A DNA stretch of 64,000 nucleotides, from contig NC_056050.1 of the NCBI RefSeq assembly GCF_004379255.2, positions 11,841,410 to 11,905,409 of the forward strand, given 5' to 3'. Under the pieces are notes generated by a model. The model was not told the origin of the DNA. It was given only the letters and a program-made list of their open reading frames with translations, and made no database searches. The position numbers were made by a program, and so were the translations under genes. This document shows positions 34,229-44,053 of the stretch, piece after piece (within the stretch, counting starts at the first letter, position 1; every line of letters begins with the position of its first letter). This DNA comes from Salvia splendens (Eukaryota > Streptophyta > Magnoliopsida > Lamiales > Lamiaceae).

Positions 34229-34785
34229 ATGTCTGCAAACCTTAAAGAAATCAAACTCGAAGGCTAAAATTATATAGACTGGAAATGTTAAATGGATAAG
34301 ATTCTCATTGCTGAAAAATTAAAGTTTGTACTCACCAATTCATGTCCTCCATTTCCTCGACAAAATTCTATAAAGAAAGTTTAAGCATGCATTTTATGCG
34401 TGCACTTGGCAAGTTCTTTGAGATAGAAGGTCAAACTACTTTCTTTTAAGTAGTAAGACACGTCTTGGTTTATATTGATGAAAGAGGGATATCCAATGAG
34501 GACGTTGTCCAGATTCTGTTGAAACATCCAAAAGAGTTAGAATATTTTGAAGAATCTTCTGATTCAGTTACTCAAATAGTTTATATACTCAATTCATCGC
34601 CAAATGTAATAAGAAGTGAGTACAAGAAGGTTACTACTGAAAAGTTGGAAACCTTCAGCATTGTATTCACTTTATTACTTTTGGAGGAAGATAACATGAT
34701 AGTTGACGAATTCATTAAGGCTGCATCTTTCCTATGTCTTAGTTCAATCGAACAGAAGACTAGCAATGGAAAGAGGGAAAGCTGA
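34229..34785 (+). pseudogene. Copia gag remnant (segment A)
   Basis: An ATG at 34229 opens MSANLKEIKLEG, then stops; the same line continues in shifted frames with MDKILIAEKLKFVL, like the N-terminus of copia gag. An open piece from 34465 to 34785 (106 residues, no ATG start) follows, containing VTQIVYILNSSPN, resembling the LVQILNSLP region of gag, and a Glu-rich LLLLEEDNMI. Several stops before 34465 make it a pseudogene. The copy at 59565-60121 in segment B has the same stops, so the decay is older than the duplication. Confidence 0.6.
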
Positions 34786-35818
34786 ATTGTCATCAATAAA
34801 AGCTATAAAGGCACGAAAAATTAGGTGAAAAGGCAAAAGAGAAGATGCATTGTGAGTCGGATTGACCTTTTCTACAGAAGGACAATGACTTAGATAACAA
34901 TGTAATTTCTAAAAGAGAGATCTAGATCCAATTGGGCAGTTGTTGCAGTGGGAGCTATTTTTTATGCTCACTTTATTGTTTTGTTTTGATGTATAAGACT
35001 TTGTTTTATTGGTACAGTTTAGTTTGGAAAGAATTCAGTTTCAGTTTCTAAACTTGTTAATGATTAAATGATGTTCGATGTCATTTGATAATGCGTGCAT
35101 TATTGAGAAATGTGGATCGAATATCTATCATAGTACCATAGAAAAATAAATTATACATCATAGTATCTAAACAATATAATTGCAAAAGGATTGAGTTTAA
35201 CACCACAGTTCAACTTCTTAAACTATGAATGATAAAGTATTTATGGTACTTAATCATAAGGCCAAGAAAGTACTTAGTAATTGTTCAAACTGATTTTGTC
35301 TAACTCAAGTAACTATCGAGATTTTAACAACTTACTTTTTAAATAGCTTGAAGGTCAAGTAAGTCTGGTTGATGCACTATAAGTTAGAATCCTTTGGTGG
35401 TTCAAGGGATTCAGAATACTATGCAACATAGAAAGACTACTAAGTCTCAATGGTTTACACCATAGGAGACGAGAAAATGAGTTAAGATCAGTAGTGGGAG
35501 TTAAATCCTAGTTGACTACTCCAAGCATTCTTCTAAAGAATGGGATAGTCATATAAGAAGATATCGAAATCTATCGAAGACAAGTTCGATAAGTGAACAG
35601 TTCTACTCAATAACACCTTGTCATTGATGGGATATACGTTGAAAACAACCAGTTATACCTTAAAGAAACTATCATAACATCAGTACCTTCTACAACACAC
35701 GAGTTGTGGACTAGAGGCAAGTTTAGTCCAACACATCTCAAGGTGTGGAGTTATTCCAACACATGTTTTGGAAAAGGTATCCAAGTAATTGGAATTGTGT
35801 ACTGAGGTGTGTTTTAAG
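34786..35818 (+). other. Copia-derived noncoding DNA, no gene seen
   Basis: The sequence is shared with segment B (60122-61154) and lies where copia gag/protease/integrase should be. Phrases typical of decayed copia (GTGGGAGCTATTTTTTATG) occur but no frame longer than a few dozen codons survives. At 35818 the copia sequence stops and EPRV sequence begins, with a 3-bp overlap (AAG) at the join. Confidence 0.55.
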
Positions 35819-36624
35819 AAAGCTCAATTCCCACTAAAGCTAGGCCTATTGCTATGGGGCCAAGGCATATGGAAATCTGTAAAAAGGAAATTGAGGTGTT
35901 ATTACTCAAAAGGTTAATTAAACCTTCTTATAGCCCTTGGGGTTGTCCGGCATTTTATGTTAAAAATGCAGCAGAACTCGAAAGAGGAGTACCTAGGCTT
36001 GTTATTAACTATAAGCCACTTAATAAAGCTCTTAGATGGATTAGGTATCCTATTCCAAATAAAAGAGACTTACTTAACAGGCTTTATTCAGCCAAAATAA
36101 TGTCAAAATTTGACATGAAATCCGGGTTCTGGCAAGTTCAAATTGCCGAAGTGGACAGATGTAAGACGACTTTCACCGTTCCATTTGGTCACTATGAATG
36201 GAATGTGATGCCTTTCGGGCTTAAAAATGCTCCTTCTGAATTCCGACACATTATGAATGATATATTAAAATCATTCACGCAATTTTGTATTTGCTATATT
36301 GATGATGTGCTAATTTTCTCTGAATCCATTGATCAGCACTTCAAACAATGGCCCCTCTTGATCAAGGTGCTGGACCGAATGGGTTTCCCGGCCGGGTGGA
36401 TATCCATGATTGAGAGATGCGTGGGATCGTGTTGGTTTTCGGTCTTGATTAATGGAGTCCCGTCCGGTTTTTTTAAGTCTTCTCGTGGCCTTAGACAAGG
36501 CGACCCAATCTCACCGGCCTTATATGTGATTGCCGCGGAATATCTCTCGAGGGCATTGGATAGACTCATCCTAGGGAGAAAAGAGATGACCTTCAAGGCC
36601 AGGCTGAGGTTGCATGGAGATTAG
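35819..36624 (+). pseudogene. Chimeric frame: EPRV reverse transcriptase fused to LINE reverse transcriptase
   Basis: The first 528 bp are viral RT sequence (plus strand), near-identical to 37073-37597. They include LVINYKPLNKALRW, MPFGLKNAPSEF and an intact YIDD near 36298-36309. At 36346 the sequence switches, sharing two bases (CA), into LINE RT at the block QWPLLIKVLDRMG. The reading frame is kept across the join. It then runs through RQGDPISPALYVIAAEYL to a stop at 36622-36624, so 256 codons are open from the internal ATG at 35854. The LINE frame then shifts, and the YADD block lies just downstream in another frame. There is no sign that this fusion is expressed, and neither RT domain is complete. 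Confidence 0.8.
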
Positions 36625-36820
36625 CCACTTGGCCTACGCTGATGACATTGTTATTTTCACACAAGCGGCAGAGGTGCCCCTTAGGCGACTGAGAGCTTGT
36701 CTCGACGAATATGCGGGTGTTTCCGGACAGCAGATCAATCTTGCAAAAAGCAACTTCTACATTGCAGAAAAACATGAGAGGAATGCGGATCTAATCCAGA
36801 CCGAGGGCGGTTTCTCACGA
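36346..36820 (+). mobile_element. LINE RT fragment embedded between EPRV pieces
   Basis: It corresponds to about 23255-23727 of the LINE at 18526-25012, with the same order of motifs: GVPSGFFKSSRG, RQGDPISP, LAYADDIVIFTQAAEVPL and SNFYIAEKHER. One frameshift lies near 36605. It has neither a LINE 5' end nor a tail, so it arrived by rearrangement or template switching rather than normal retrotransposition. It ends at CTCACGA/TAACTCAACC where EPRV resumes. Confidence 0.8.
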
Positions 36821-38385
36821 TAACTCAACCTCGATATCATGAGATTGATGTTATTCAGAAGAAAATCAAGAGAAAAGAGATATTCTTAAATTCCTTATAC
36901 CAGGAATTCAACTATAAAAAATTAAACGAAAGTTTAAAACAACCTACTATTCTATATAGAATAAAACAATTTCAAAATTTCATAGAAAAAACTGTATGTT
37001 CAGACATCTCAAATGCATTTTGGGAAAGGAAAAAGCATATTGTTCATCTTCCTTATGAACCAGACTTTAAAGAAAGCTCAATTCCCACTAATGTTAGGCC
37101 TATTGCTATGGGGCCAAGGCATATGGAAATCTGTAAAAAGGAAATTGAGAAGTTATTACTCAAAAGGTTAATTAAACCTTCTTATATCCCTTGGAGTTGT
37201 CCGGCATTTTATGTTGAAAATGCAGCAGAACTCGAAAGAGGAGTACCTAAGCTTGTTATTAACTATAAGCCACTTAATAAAGCTCTTAGATGGATTAGGT
37301 ATCCTATTCCAAATAAAAGAGACTTACTTAACAGGCTTTATTCAGCCAAAATAATGTCAAAATTTGACATGAAATCCGGATTCTGGCAAGTTCAAATTGC
37401 CGAAGAGGACAGATATAAGACGACTTTCACCGTTCCATTTGGTCACTATGAATGGAATGTGATGCCTTTCGGGCTTAAAAATGCTCCTTCTGAATTCCAA
37501 CACATTATGAATGATATATTAAAATCATTCACGCAATTTTGTATTTGCTATATTGATGATGTGCTAATTTTCTCTGAATCCATTGATCAGCACTTCAAAC
37601 ATCTCAAAGCATTTATTAATGCTGTGGTTTATAATGGTCTCGTTGTGTCTGCCAAGAAACTAAAACTCTTTCAAACAAAAATAAAATTTCTTGGACACAC
37701 TATTAAAGAAGGGACTATTTTCCCTATTGATAGGTCCATTTGTTTTACAGAAAAATTTCCCAATGAAATAAAGGATAAAAATCAACTTCAAAGGTTTTTA
37801 GGAAGTCTCAATTATGTTGTTGATTTCTATAAAAATCTGGCCTTTGATGCCAAACCTTTATTTGAAAGGTTAATAAAAAATCCTCCTGACTCGACAAAGG
37901 TCCACACAGAAGCAGTTGTTAAAATTAAGGCAAGGATTAAAGAAATCCCTTGTCTTGCTATTGCTAACCCTGATGCCTATAAAACTGTAGAAACCGATGC
38001 CTCATAATTAGGTTTTGGGGGAATTCTTAAGCAAAGAATTGATAATAAGGAAGTCCTTGTTAGATTTGCTTCCGGTATCTGGCATGGAGGCAGAAAAAAC
38101 TATTCAACAATTAAGAAAGAAATTCTTTCTTTAGTTCTTTGTATCCGAAAATTTGAAAGCGATCTTATTAATCAAAAATTTCTTGTTAGGATCGATTGTA
38201 AATCAGCTAAGGATATTCTTGAAAAGGATGTTAAAAACCTAGCATCTAAACAAATTTTTGCTAGATGGCAGAGAATTCTCTCTGTTTTTTATTTTGATAT
38301 AGAGTTTATTAAAGGAAGTAATAATTCTTTACCTGACTTCCTAACTCGTGAATTTTTGCAGGAAAATCATGCATCGACAGATTGA
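36820..38385 (+). pseudogene. EPRV copy 3 ORF1 C-terminus: RT and RNase H
   Basis: One frame runs from the junction at 36820 to the TGA at 38383-38385, broken only by a TAA at 38005-38007 in RNase H (just after ETDAS, where copy 1 reads Glu). RT keeps KFDMKSGFWQVQIAEEDRYK, MPFGLKNAPSEFQHIMND and YIDD at about 37550-37561. RNase H keeps RIDCKSAKDILEKDVKN and SLPDFLTREF. The first coding part corresponds to the linker between protease and RT; the protease itself is missing. This is the least damaged RT-RNase H stretch besides copy 1. The lesion differs from those in copy 1, so they decayed independently. Confidence 0.87.
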
Positions 38386-39562
38386 CAAAGGAAAAAAGAA
38401 GGTTAATAAACCTTCAAAGGAGGATCGTCAAATGCAGTCTTATAAGGCCGCATGTGCTAAAACACAAGAACAGCTTAAAGCTGAAACTCTTGAAAAGACT
38501 CCTAAAGAAAGGAGGCTTAGGGATGATGCCTATGCATTGGCAATCAGGTCTAATCAGACCAACGAGTATATTTATCCGTACATTCCTCTCTCAACTGAAT
38601 GGATTTGCCCAGTTGAGGAAAAATATGCTCACCTTTCTCCAGGAGAAATTTCTACTTTTTATTTGAGGGAGTTTGCTGACCCCTTTCTCTATCCCAAAGC
38701 ATTTCAGTATTATTTTGCTATACTGAGCACCACAAAATCTGTGGATTTTGATTCTGTCACCAGGGTAGGAACAGAATGGGCTTATTCCAAAGCCTTTATT
38801 AAAAAGGTCATCTCTCCAGAAGAATGGCAAGGTGACTTGTACAGTTGCCGAGAAGTTGCAAAAGAAAAAAGAACCTGTGATAAGCCATGGTTCAACTACT
38901 TTGATTATATCAAAGCATGGAAAGGAGCTTTCTGTTATGAGAACAGAAAAGCTAAACACAGTTGGTTCCTTCAATTTAGGGACTGTGAAACCACTAAATT
39001 TCCTTAGTGGTTCATATTCTGGTTTTCAAAATGGGGATTAAATCCCATCATTCTTCCTGATAAGGTCAGGAAGGTGTTCGAAGACTTTTGCAAGACTAAT
39101 CAGTCTATGAAATTTAAAGAACTCATGTTCGCCACACTTTATCAAGTGCCTTGGATTCTTAAATGGGATGTTGTCATACGAAGCGTTCCAATTAAGAAGC
39201 TCGAAGTCCTCCAGGGGCATATCCCATATTTGGGAAGAAGAATTCTCATCAAATGGTGGGAAAAATTTAAATTTTTTGAGGAGTTAGTATTCTCTAAAAG
39301 AGGAATTATTGACCTTGAGCCTGCTAAAGCTCCACCACCTCCAGCAACCCCTAATAGGGACCTTGCAGAAATTCTGGGAGAACTTATCAAAAGCTCCCTT
39401 AAGAAAGATCTAAAAGATCTTAGAAAACTTCTTCAGCAAAAGCTTTCTGAGGAAGGAAGCGATGAGGAAGAAACAAAAAAATTTTCTGATGATGAGTCAG
39501 CCTCGGCAAGTCGTCAGGATGATGATGATATTATACTGGACTCTCAACTCCCACGATTATGA
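38369..39562 (+). pseudogene. EPRV copy 3 ORF2, one internal stop
   Basis: ATG at 38369 overlaps the ORF1 stop by 17 nt, as in copy 1. The frame is open to 39562 except for a TAG at 39005-39007 (Trp in copy 1). The central aromatic region, the block YLGRRILIKWWEKFKFF and the Pro-rich linker are kept, followed by the acidic tail (EEGSDEEETKKFSDDESA). The tail ends slightly differently from copy 1 (LDSQLPRL). Function unknown; the two copies break at different codons, which supports the frame as a real viral gene. Confidence 0.72.
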
Positions 39563-39587
39563 TCATGATTGTAAAAATTTGTATTTT

Positions 39588-39815
39588 ATGGTAATACGTT
39601 TTTCAAAAAATAACTTTGGAAAAGAAATTCGTCTTCTTCAGAACATTATTAAAAGAAATAAAGAGAGGCTTATTAAGCTTGGTGAAGAGAGATATTTCTA
39701 GAGAAGGAGACAATGGTCCCTTGCACCAATTTATGAAGAAATTCATAGTCTTCATTACATTATATGCGAATGCAAAAGAAAAATTCAGACTCTCACACTT
39801 ATTAGTGCATGTTAA
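39588..39815 (+). pseudogene. EPRV copy 3 small ORF A, one nonsense codon
   Basis: Same start, length and stop as the intact 75-codon frame at 7988-8215, 25 nt after ORF2. A TAG at 39699-39701 replaces the Tyr codon of copy 1 (GEERYF then stop). Downstream residues remain recognisable (QWSLAPIYEE and CECKRKIQTLTLISAC). Confidence 0.5.
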
Positions 39816-39824
39816 AAATGTCTT

Positions 39825-40061
39825 ATGAATTTTAGAGATAATATTCTTGATAAAAGAAATAATTTCGGTCTTGAAATTAAAATCCTTAATAAGGACATTT
39901 CAAGGTGGGAAGGACATGTTAAGAGTCTTTCTAAAGAGCTTATTAGGAGCTCATCCTTCGGAGAAAAAATTGTGATCTCATCTGTTTTGCAGCACTATAA
40001 GAGAATTATTACATTAGCAAGAAGAAAAAGAAGAATTCTCATTATTATTACAGCAGCATAA
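39825..40061 (+). CDS. EPRV copy 3 small ORF B, 78 aa, intact
   Basis: The frame starts at the ATG at 39825, 9 nt after the stop of ORF A, and is open for 78 codons. It aligns without gaps to 7742-7978 (for example NNFGLEIKILNKDISRWE against the copy 1 version). Differences are mostly conservative, and the basic, helical character is kept. It is the last gene before the promoter. No family recognised; coding status rests on preservation in two independently decaying copies. Confidence 0.5.
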   Translation: MNFRDNILDKRNNFGLEIKILNKDISRWEGHVKSLSKELIRSSSFGEKIVISSVLQHYKRIITLARRKRRILIIITAA

Positions 40062-40174
40062 TTCATTGCTGTCCTTTTCAATCTCTCTTTAAGGCAAAAA
40101 TTATTGCCGACAAGTTTCTGTTCATCTTTTGAAAATTCAGGAGAATCTTTTGACTTTCAAGAAAAGGAAAAGGA

Positions 40175-40265
40175 TGACTCACCTCCATATGACGCAAGCA
40201 ATGACGAATTCCCAATTAATTGTTTTGAAGACGTTGCTTGAAGTCTGGAAAAGGCCTTATTTATA
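40175..40265 (+). promoter_or_regulatory. EPRV promoter with as-1-like element and TATA box
   Basis: TGACGCAAGCAATGACG at 40190-40206 has two TGACG half-sites with 7 nt between them, the same spacing as the as-1 element of the CaMV 35S promoter, which binds TGA-type bZIP factors. A TGACTCA (GCN4-like) site lies just upstream at 40175-40181. A TATA-like TATTTATA is at 40258-40265, about 50 bp downstream of as-1, also close to the 35S layout. Transcription would start near 40290 and read toward the primer-like site. Whether it is active is unknown. Confidence 0.65.
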
Positions 40266-40440
40266 GGCGACCTTTGAAGTGAAGATCTTACGCTTCCATT
40301 ACGGACTCACACTTGCACACACTATCTCATGCCCTAAGAATTCACTCTCTTGTAAAAATTTCTTGTTTACATAATAGTTTCACCGTATAATACAAGTTGT
40401 ATCTCCATCCCTCTCTACCTTGTAATCGGACCACCTAGAG

Positions 40441-40453
40441 TGGTATCCAAGCC
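40441..40453 (+). promoter_or_regulatory. EPRV tRNA-Met primer binding site, two mismatches
   Basis: TGGTATCCAAGCC differs at two positions from TGGTATCAGAGCC, the initiator tRNA-Met complement that marks map position 1 of Caulimoviridae genomes. It lies about 150 nt downstream of the predicted transcription start. Viral sequence ends a few bases later at a LINE A-tail (T-run 40460-40474). Confidence 0.55.
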
Positions 40454-40458
40454 ACTAA

Positions 40459-41057
40459 CTTTTATTTTTTTTAATCAAATACCTTCACGGTGGAGGGTTC
40501 GTGGGTCCCTCATCCCTATATTGCATACCAAAAAGAGTTACAATCAAAATTACAAAGGACCCGCACGATCTATGTCTAGGTTATCAAAAAGGATGTACAA
40601 AAACACTAGAGCTATTACTCTCCAAGAGTAGGAAGGGGACATGCCGGTAGAGGGCTCGACACCTACGTACTCTTTGGCGTCCATTAGGGCGGGATCGGAG
40701 AAGCCTTCATTGGATCAAAACCTACTCATTATCTGCATTTCTAACTCGGATGTTGGGGATTCCCATCTCTTCCAAGCGGACAATGGCTTTGAGCAATCTT
40801 GGTGCGGTGTGTGTTGTCATGCGGGTGTAGTTGGCTTGCTCAAGGCCCATTTTGGCAAGCATATCCGCGGCACGATTTCCTTCCCGGTGAATGAAGGTGG
40901 CCCTGATGTTGAGCTGACACTTGAGGGTGACCAAGTGTGCCATGGCTTGGCAAGCATGCGCGGGACCACATGAGTTTCCGATGAGTAACTTGATGGCTTG
41001 TTCGGCGTCTGACTCAATCCAGATAGAGAGGCCGAATTCCCTAGCCAATAAACACAC
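40459..41057 (-). pseudogene. LINE ORF2 C-terminal RNase H and 3' UTR
   Basis: On the minus strand an open frame (41057-40722) encodes an RVT_3-type RNase H: IWIESDAEQAIKLL with the catalytic Asp, then RATFIHREGNRAADMLAKMG, the conserved final motif. A 3' UTR follows to an A-tail at 40460-40474. It is the domain missing from the LINE at 18526-25012 but in the opposite orientation. Its 5' side is cut at about 41057 where AC-rich minisatellite begins. The first residues in the frame (before LAREFG) are probably not LINE. Confidence 0.8.
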
Positions 41058-41658
41058 TAACTTAATATACTACAAAATATATTGTACACAAAATACACAC
41101 TATACACAGATTATAATCAAAATACACACACCTACCCATTGTACACAAAATACACACTATATGCAATACACACACATTATAATCAAAATACACACACATC
41201 CACATATTGTACACAAGATACACACAATGCACACATTATATACAAAATACAAATACATTACACACTACATACAATTCACACAATACACAAAATACAAACA
41301 TTGCGCTACACGCACTATCCAAAATACAATACACACATCGCAGTACTATGAACATAAAATACACACGTAGGTAAAAATACACATTTCAGACGCAAAATAT
41401 ACCAATTACACACACATATACACTAGATACTAGCACAGCAAACACATGCTACATACGAAACACGCAGTTCACCCACACAACACACACTTTTCATAAAATA
41501 CACACATTATATACCTACACATATACACATACTGTACACAAAATACACACAATGCACACTTTATGAACAAAATACACATAATTCACACGTTACACACATT
41601 CATTGCACACAATACACACAATACACAAAATACAAACATTGCGCTACAACACTATCCA

Positions 41659-41717
<59 letters not shown>

Positions 41718-42048
41718 ACACACACCGCACACACTATAAACAATAAATACACGTAGGAAAAATACACATACATCACATATTACACAATATACACACTGCA
41801 CATGTTCTACATAAAACACACAAATTACACACTAAACAAACTATAAACACGTAATAATACACAAAAATATACACAAATAACGTAGCACACCATACACATA
41901 CTAAATACATGCACCACACATACAAAAGAGCACACACTATAAAACAGAAAATACTTATAACACACACTATTAACACAGTATGCGCAAAATATTTGGGCTG
42001 GACATGTATTATATACTAAATACGCACACTATACATAAAATACAAACA
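41058..42048. repeat. AC-rich minisatellite with higher-order structure
   Basis: About 1 kb of degenerate short units such as ACACAAAATACACACTATAC. A longer period is visible: the block AAACATTGCGCTACA followed by ACACGTAGG appears twice (around 41297 and 41632), with matching flanks, giving a period of about 335 bp. A 29-bp relic (25013-25041) sits at the matching edge of segment A. Frames on this tract are repeat-encoded and not genes. Confidence 0.75.
41663..41713. repeat. (AT)n microsatellite
   Basis: An uninterrupted AT dinucleotide run of about 50 bp inside the minisatellite, in the second higher-order unit only. Confidence 0.9.
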
Positions 42049-42049
42049 T

Positions 42050-44053
42050 TGGACACAAAAATTCACGAGTTAGGAAGTCAGGTAAAGAATTATTACTTCC
42101 TTTAATAAACTCTATATCAAAATAAAAAACAGAGAGGATTCCCGGCCATCTAGCAAAAATTTGTTTAGACACTAAATTTTTAACATTTTTTCAAGAATAT
42201 CCTTGGCAGATTTACAATCAATCCTAACAAGAAATTTTTGATTAGTTAGATCACTTTCAAATTTTTGAATGCAAAGGACTAAAGAAAGAATTTCTTTCTT
42301 AACCGTTGAATAATTTTTTCTAGCACCATGCCAAACACTGAAAGTGAATCTAACAAGGACTTCTTTATTGTCAATCCTTTGTTTAAGGATTCCTCCAAAA
42401 CCTAACTCTGAAGCATTCGTCTCTACAATTTTGTAGGCATCAGGGTTAGCTATAGCAAGACAAGGGATTTGCTTTATCTTTGCCTTGATTTTAACTACTG
42501 CTTCTGTGTGGACTTTCGTCCATTGAGGGGGTTTTTTCTTAACCTTTCAAATAAAGGTTTAGCATCAAAGGCTAGATTTTTATAAAATTCAGCAACATAA
42601 TTGAGGCTTCCTAAAAACCTCTGAAGTTGATTTTTATCCTTTATTTCATTGGGAAATTTTTCCGCAAAACAAATGGACCTATAAATAGGGAAAATAGTCC
42701 CTTCTTTAATAGTGTGCCCAAGAAATTTTATTTATGTTTGAAAGAGTTTTAATTTCTTGGCCGACACAAAAAGACCATTATAAGTAACAACATTAATAAA
42801 TGCTTTGAGGTGTTTAAAATGCTGATCAATAGATTCAGAGAAAATTAGCACACCATCAATATAGCAAATACAAAATTGTGTGAATGATTTTAATATATCA
42901 TTCATATGTTGGAATTCAGAAGGAGCATTTTTAAGACCGAAGGGCATCACATTCCATTCATAGTGACCAAATGGAACGGTGAAAGCCTTCTTATATCTGT
43001 CTTCTTCGGCAATTTGAACTTGCCAAAATCCAGATTTCATGTCGAATTTTGACATTATCTTGGCTGAATAAAGCCTGTTAAATAAGTCTCTTTTATTTGG
43101 AATAGGATACCTAATCCATCTAAGAGCTTTATTAAGTGGCTTATAGTTAATAACAAGCCTGGGTACTCCTCTTTCGAGCTCTGCTGCATTTTCAACATAA
43201 AATGCCGGACAACTCCAAGGACAATAAGAAGGTTTAATTAGTTTTTTGAGTAATAACCCCTCTCTTTATTTTTTACATATTTCCATATGCCTTGGCCCCA
43301 TAGCAATAGGCCTAGCTTTAGTGGGAATTGAGCTTTCTTTAAAGTCTGGTTCATAAGTGAGATGAACAATATGCTTCTTCCTTTCCCAAAATGCATTTGG
43401 GATGTCTGAACAGACAGTTTTTTCAATGAAATTTTGAAATTGTTTTATTCTATTTAGAATAACAGGTTGTTTTAAACTTCCGTTTAATTTTTTATAGTTT
43501 AATTCCTGCGATAAGGAATTTAAAAATTTCTCTTTTCTCTTGATTCTCTTTTGAATAACATCAATCTCGTGATATCTAGGTTGAGTTATAAATTAAAAAA
43601 AGATTTTCTGTGAATTTACAGAACTTGTAATTCCTCTTTTATCAATCCTTTAAATAGGATAAAGCATATATAGAAAAGGATTTCCAAGAATGATGTCATG
43701 AGATAAATCTTTTACCATTATAAATGGCATCTCAAGACAGATTCAATTATTTGAGACAGCTGCAAATTCGAGTTTATAATTTACTTTTAATTTTTCTCAT
43801 TTGGCTGTATTCAGGGATTCTGAGGTTTTTGAAATGTATCGTGAGGGAATTAATCCTTCGTTGATACAGTTAAGATCAGCTCCCGAATCAACCATTGCTC
43901 TGGCAGTTACCAGGTATTCCTTTTTAACAATGATGTTAATTTGAATATACCATTTATGAGTGATTACTCTATTGATAACATTAACAAAAACTAAGGATCC
44001 AAGAAGATTATCCTTATTGTTTTCTGAAGTCTCAGCTTCTTCTTCTGAACTAG
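42050..44053 (-). pseudogene. EPRV copy 2b: protease, RT, RNase H part
   Basis: It is orthologous to 25042-27016. The protease DSGAD lies near 43880, RT motifs at 43020-43200 and 42900-42990, and RNase H with ETNASELGF near 42415 (Asp to Asn change in the catalytic DAS). The YIDD equivalent near 42855 reads YIDG, so the second Asp is lost. Frameshifts and stops occur near 43600, 43255, 42730 and 42540. The lesion near 26165 in copy 2a is absent here (two extra codons are kept), so some breaks postdate the duplication. Confidence 0.85.

Larger units (their letters stand above)
25013..35818. repeat. Duplicated segment A (partner at 42020-61154)
   Basis: The left end is a 29-bp scrap of AC-rich minisatellite, then EPRV 2a, a solo Tekay LTR, more EPRV, and a copia 5' part. 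The order, the breakpoints between elements and the target duplication are the same in segment B. A ends at GTTTTAAG (35811-35818), where B continues into the copia integrase region. Lengths agree closely: 10.8 kb here, 19.1 kb in B minus an 8.3-kb later insertion. Read side by side they differ by scattered substitutions and small indels; I have not computed identity. Confidence 0.9.
36820..40458 (+). mobile_element. Endogenous pararetrovirus copy 3, plus strand, with promoter and primer-site-like end
   Basis: It contains the last part of ORF1 (protease/RT linker, RT, RNase H), ORF2, small ORFs A and B, a promoter and a leader ending at a tRNA-Met primer-like site. Movement and coat genes are missing. 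This is the only copy in the window that retains the region between the last gene and the primer site. It is joined on the left to a LINE RT fragment and on the right to the A-tail of a minus-strand LINE. Confidence 0.85.

Noticed and set aside
7674..40458. A complete, potentially replication-competent viral genome
   Set aside because: No copy holds all genes. Copy 1 lacks the promoter and is cut by a LINE; copy 3 lacks movement and coat genes; all have stops or frameshifts.
41082..41370. Frames of 90-150 codons in the minisatellite (Thr/His/Tyr-rich)
   Set aside because: They are products of the AC-rich repeat; no start context and no conserved domain.
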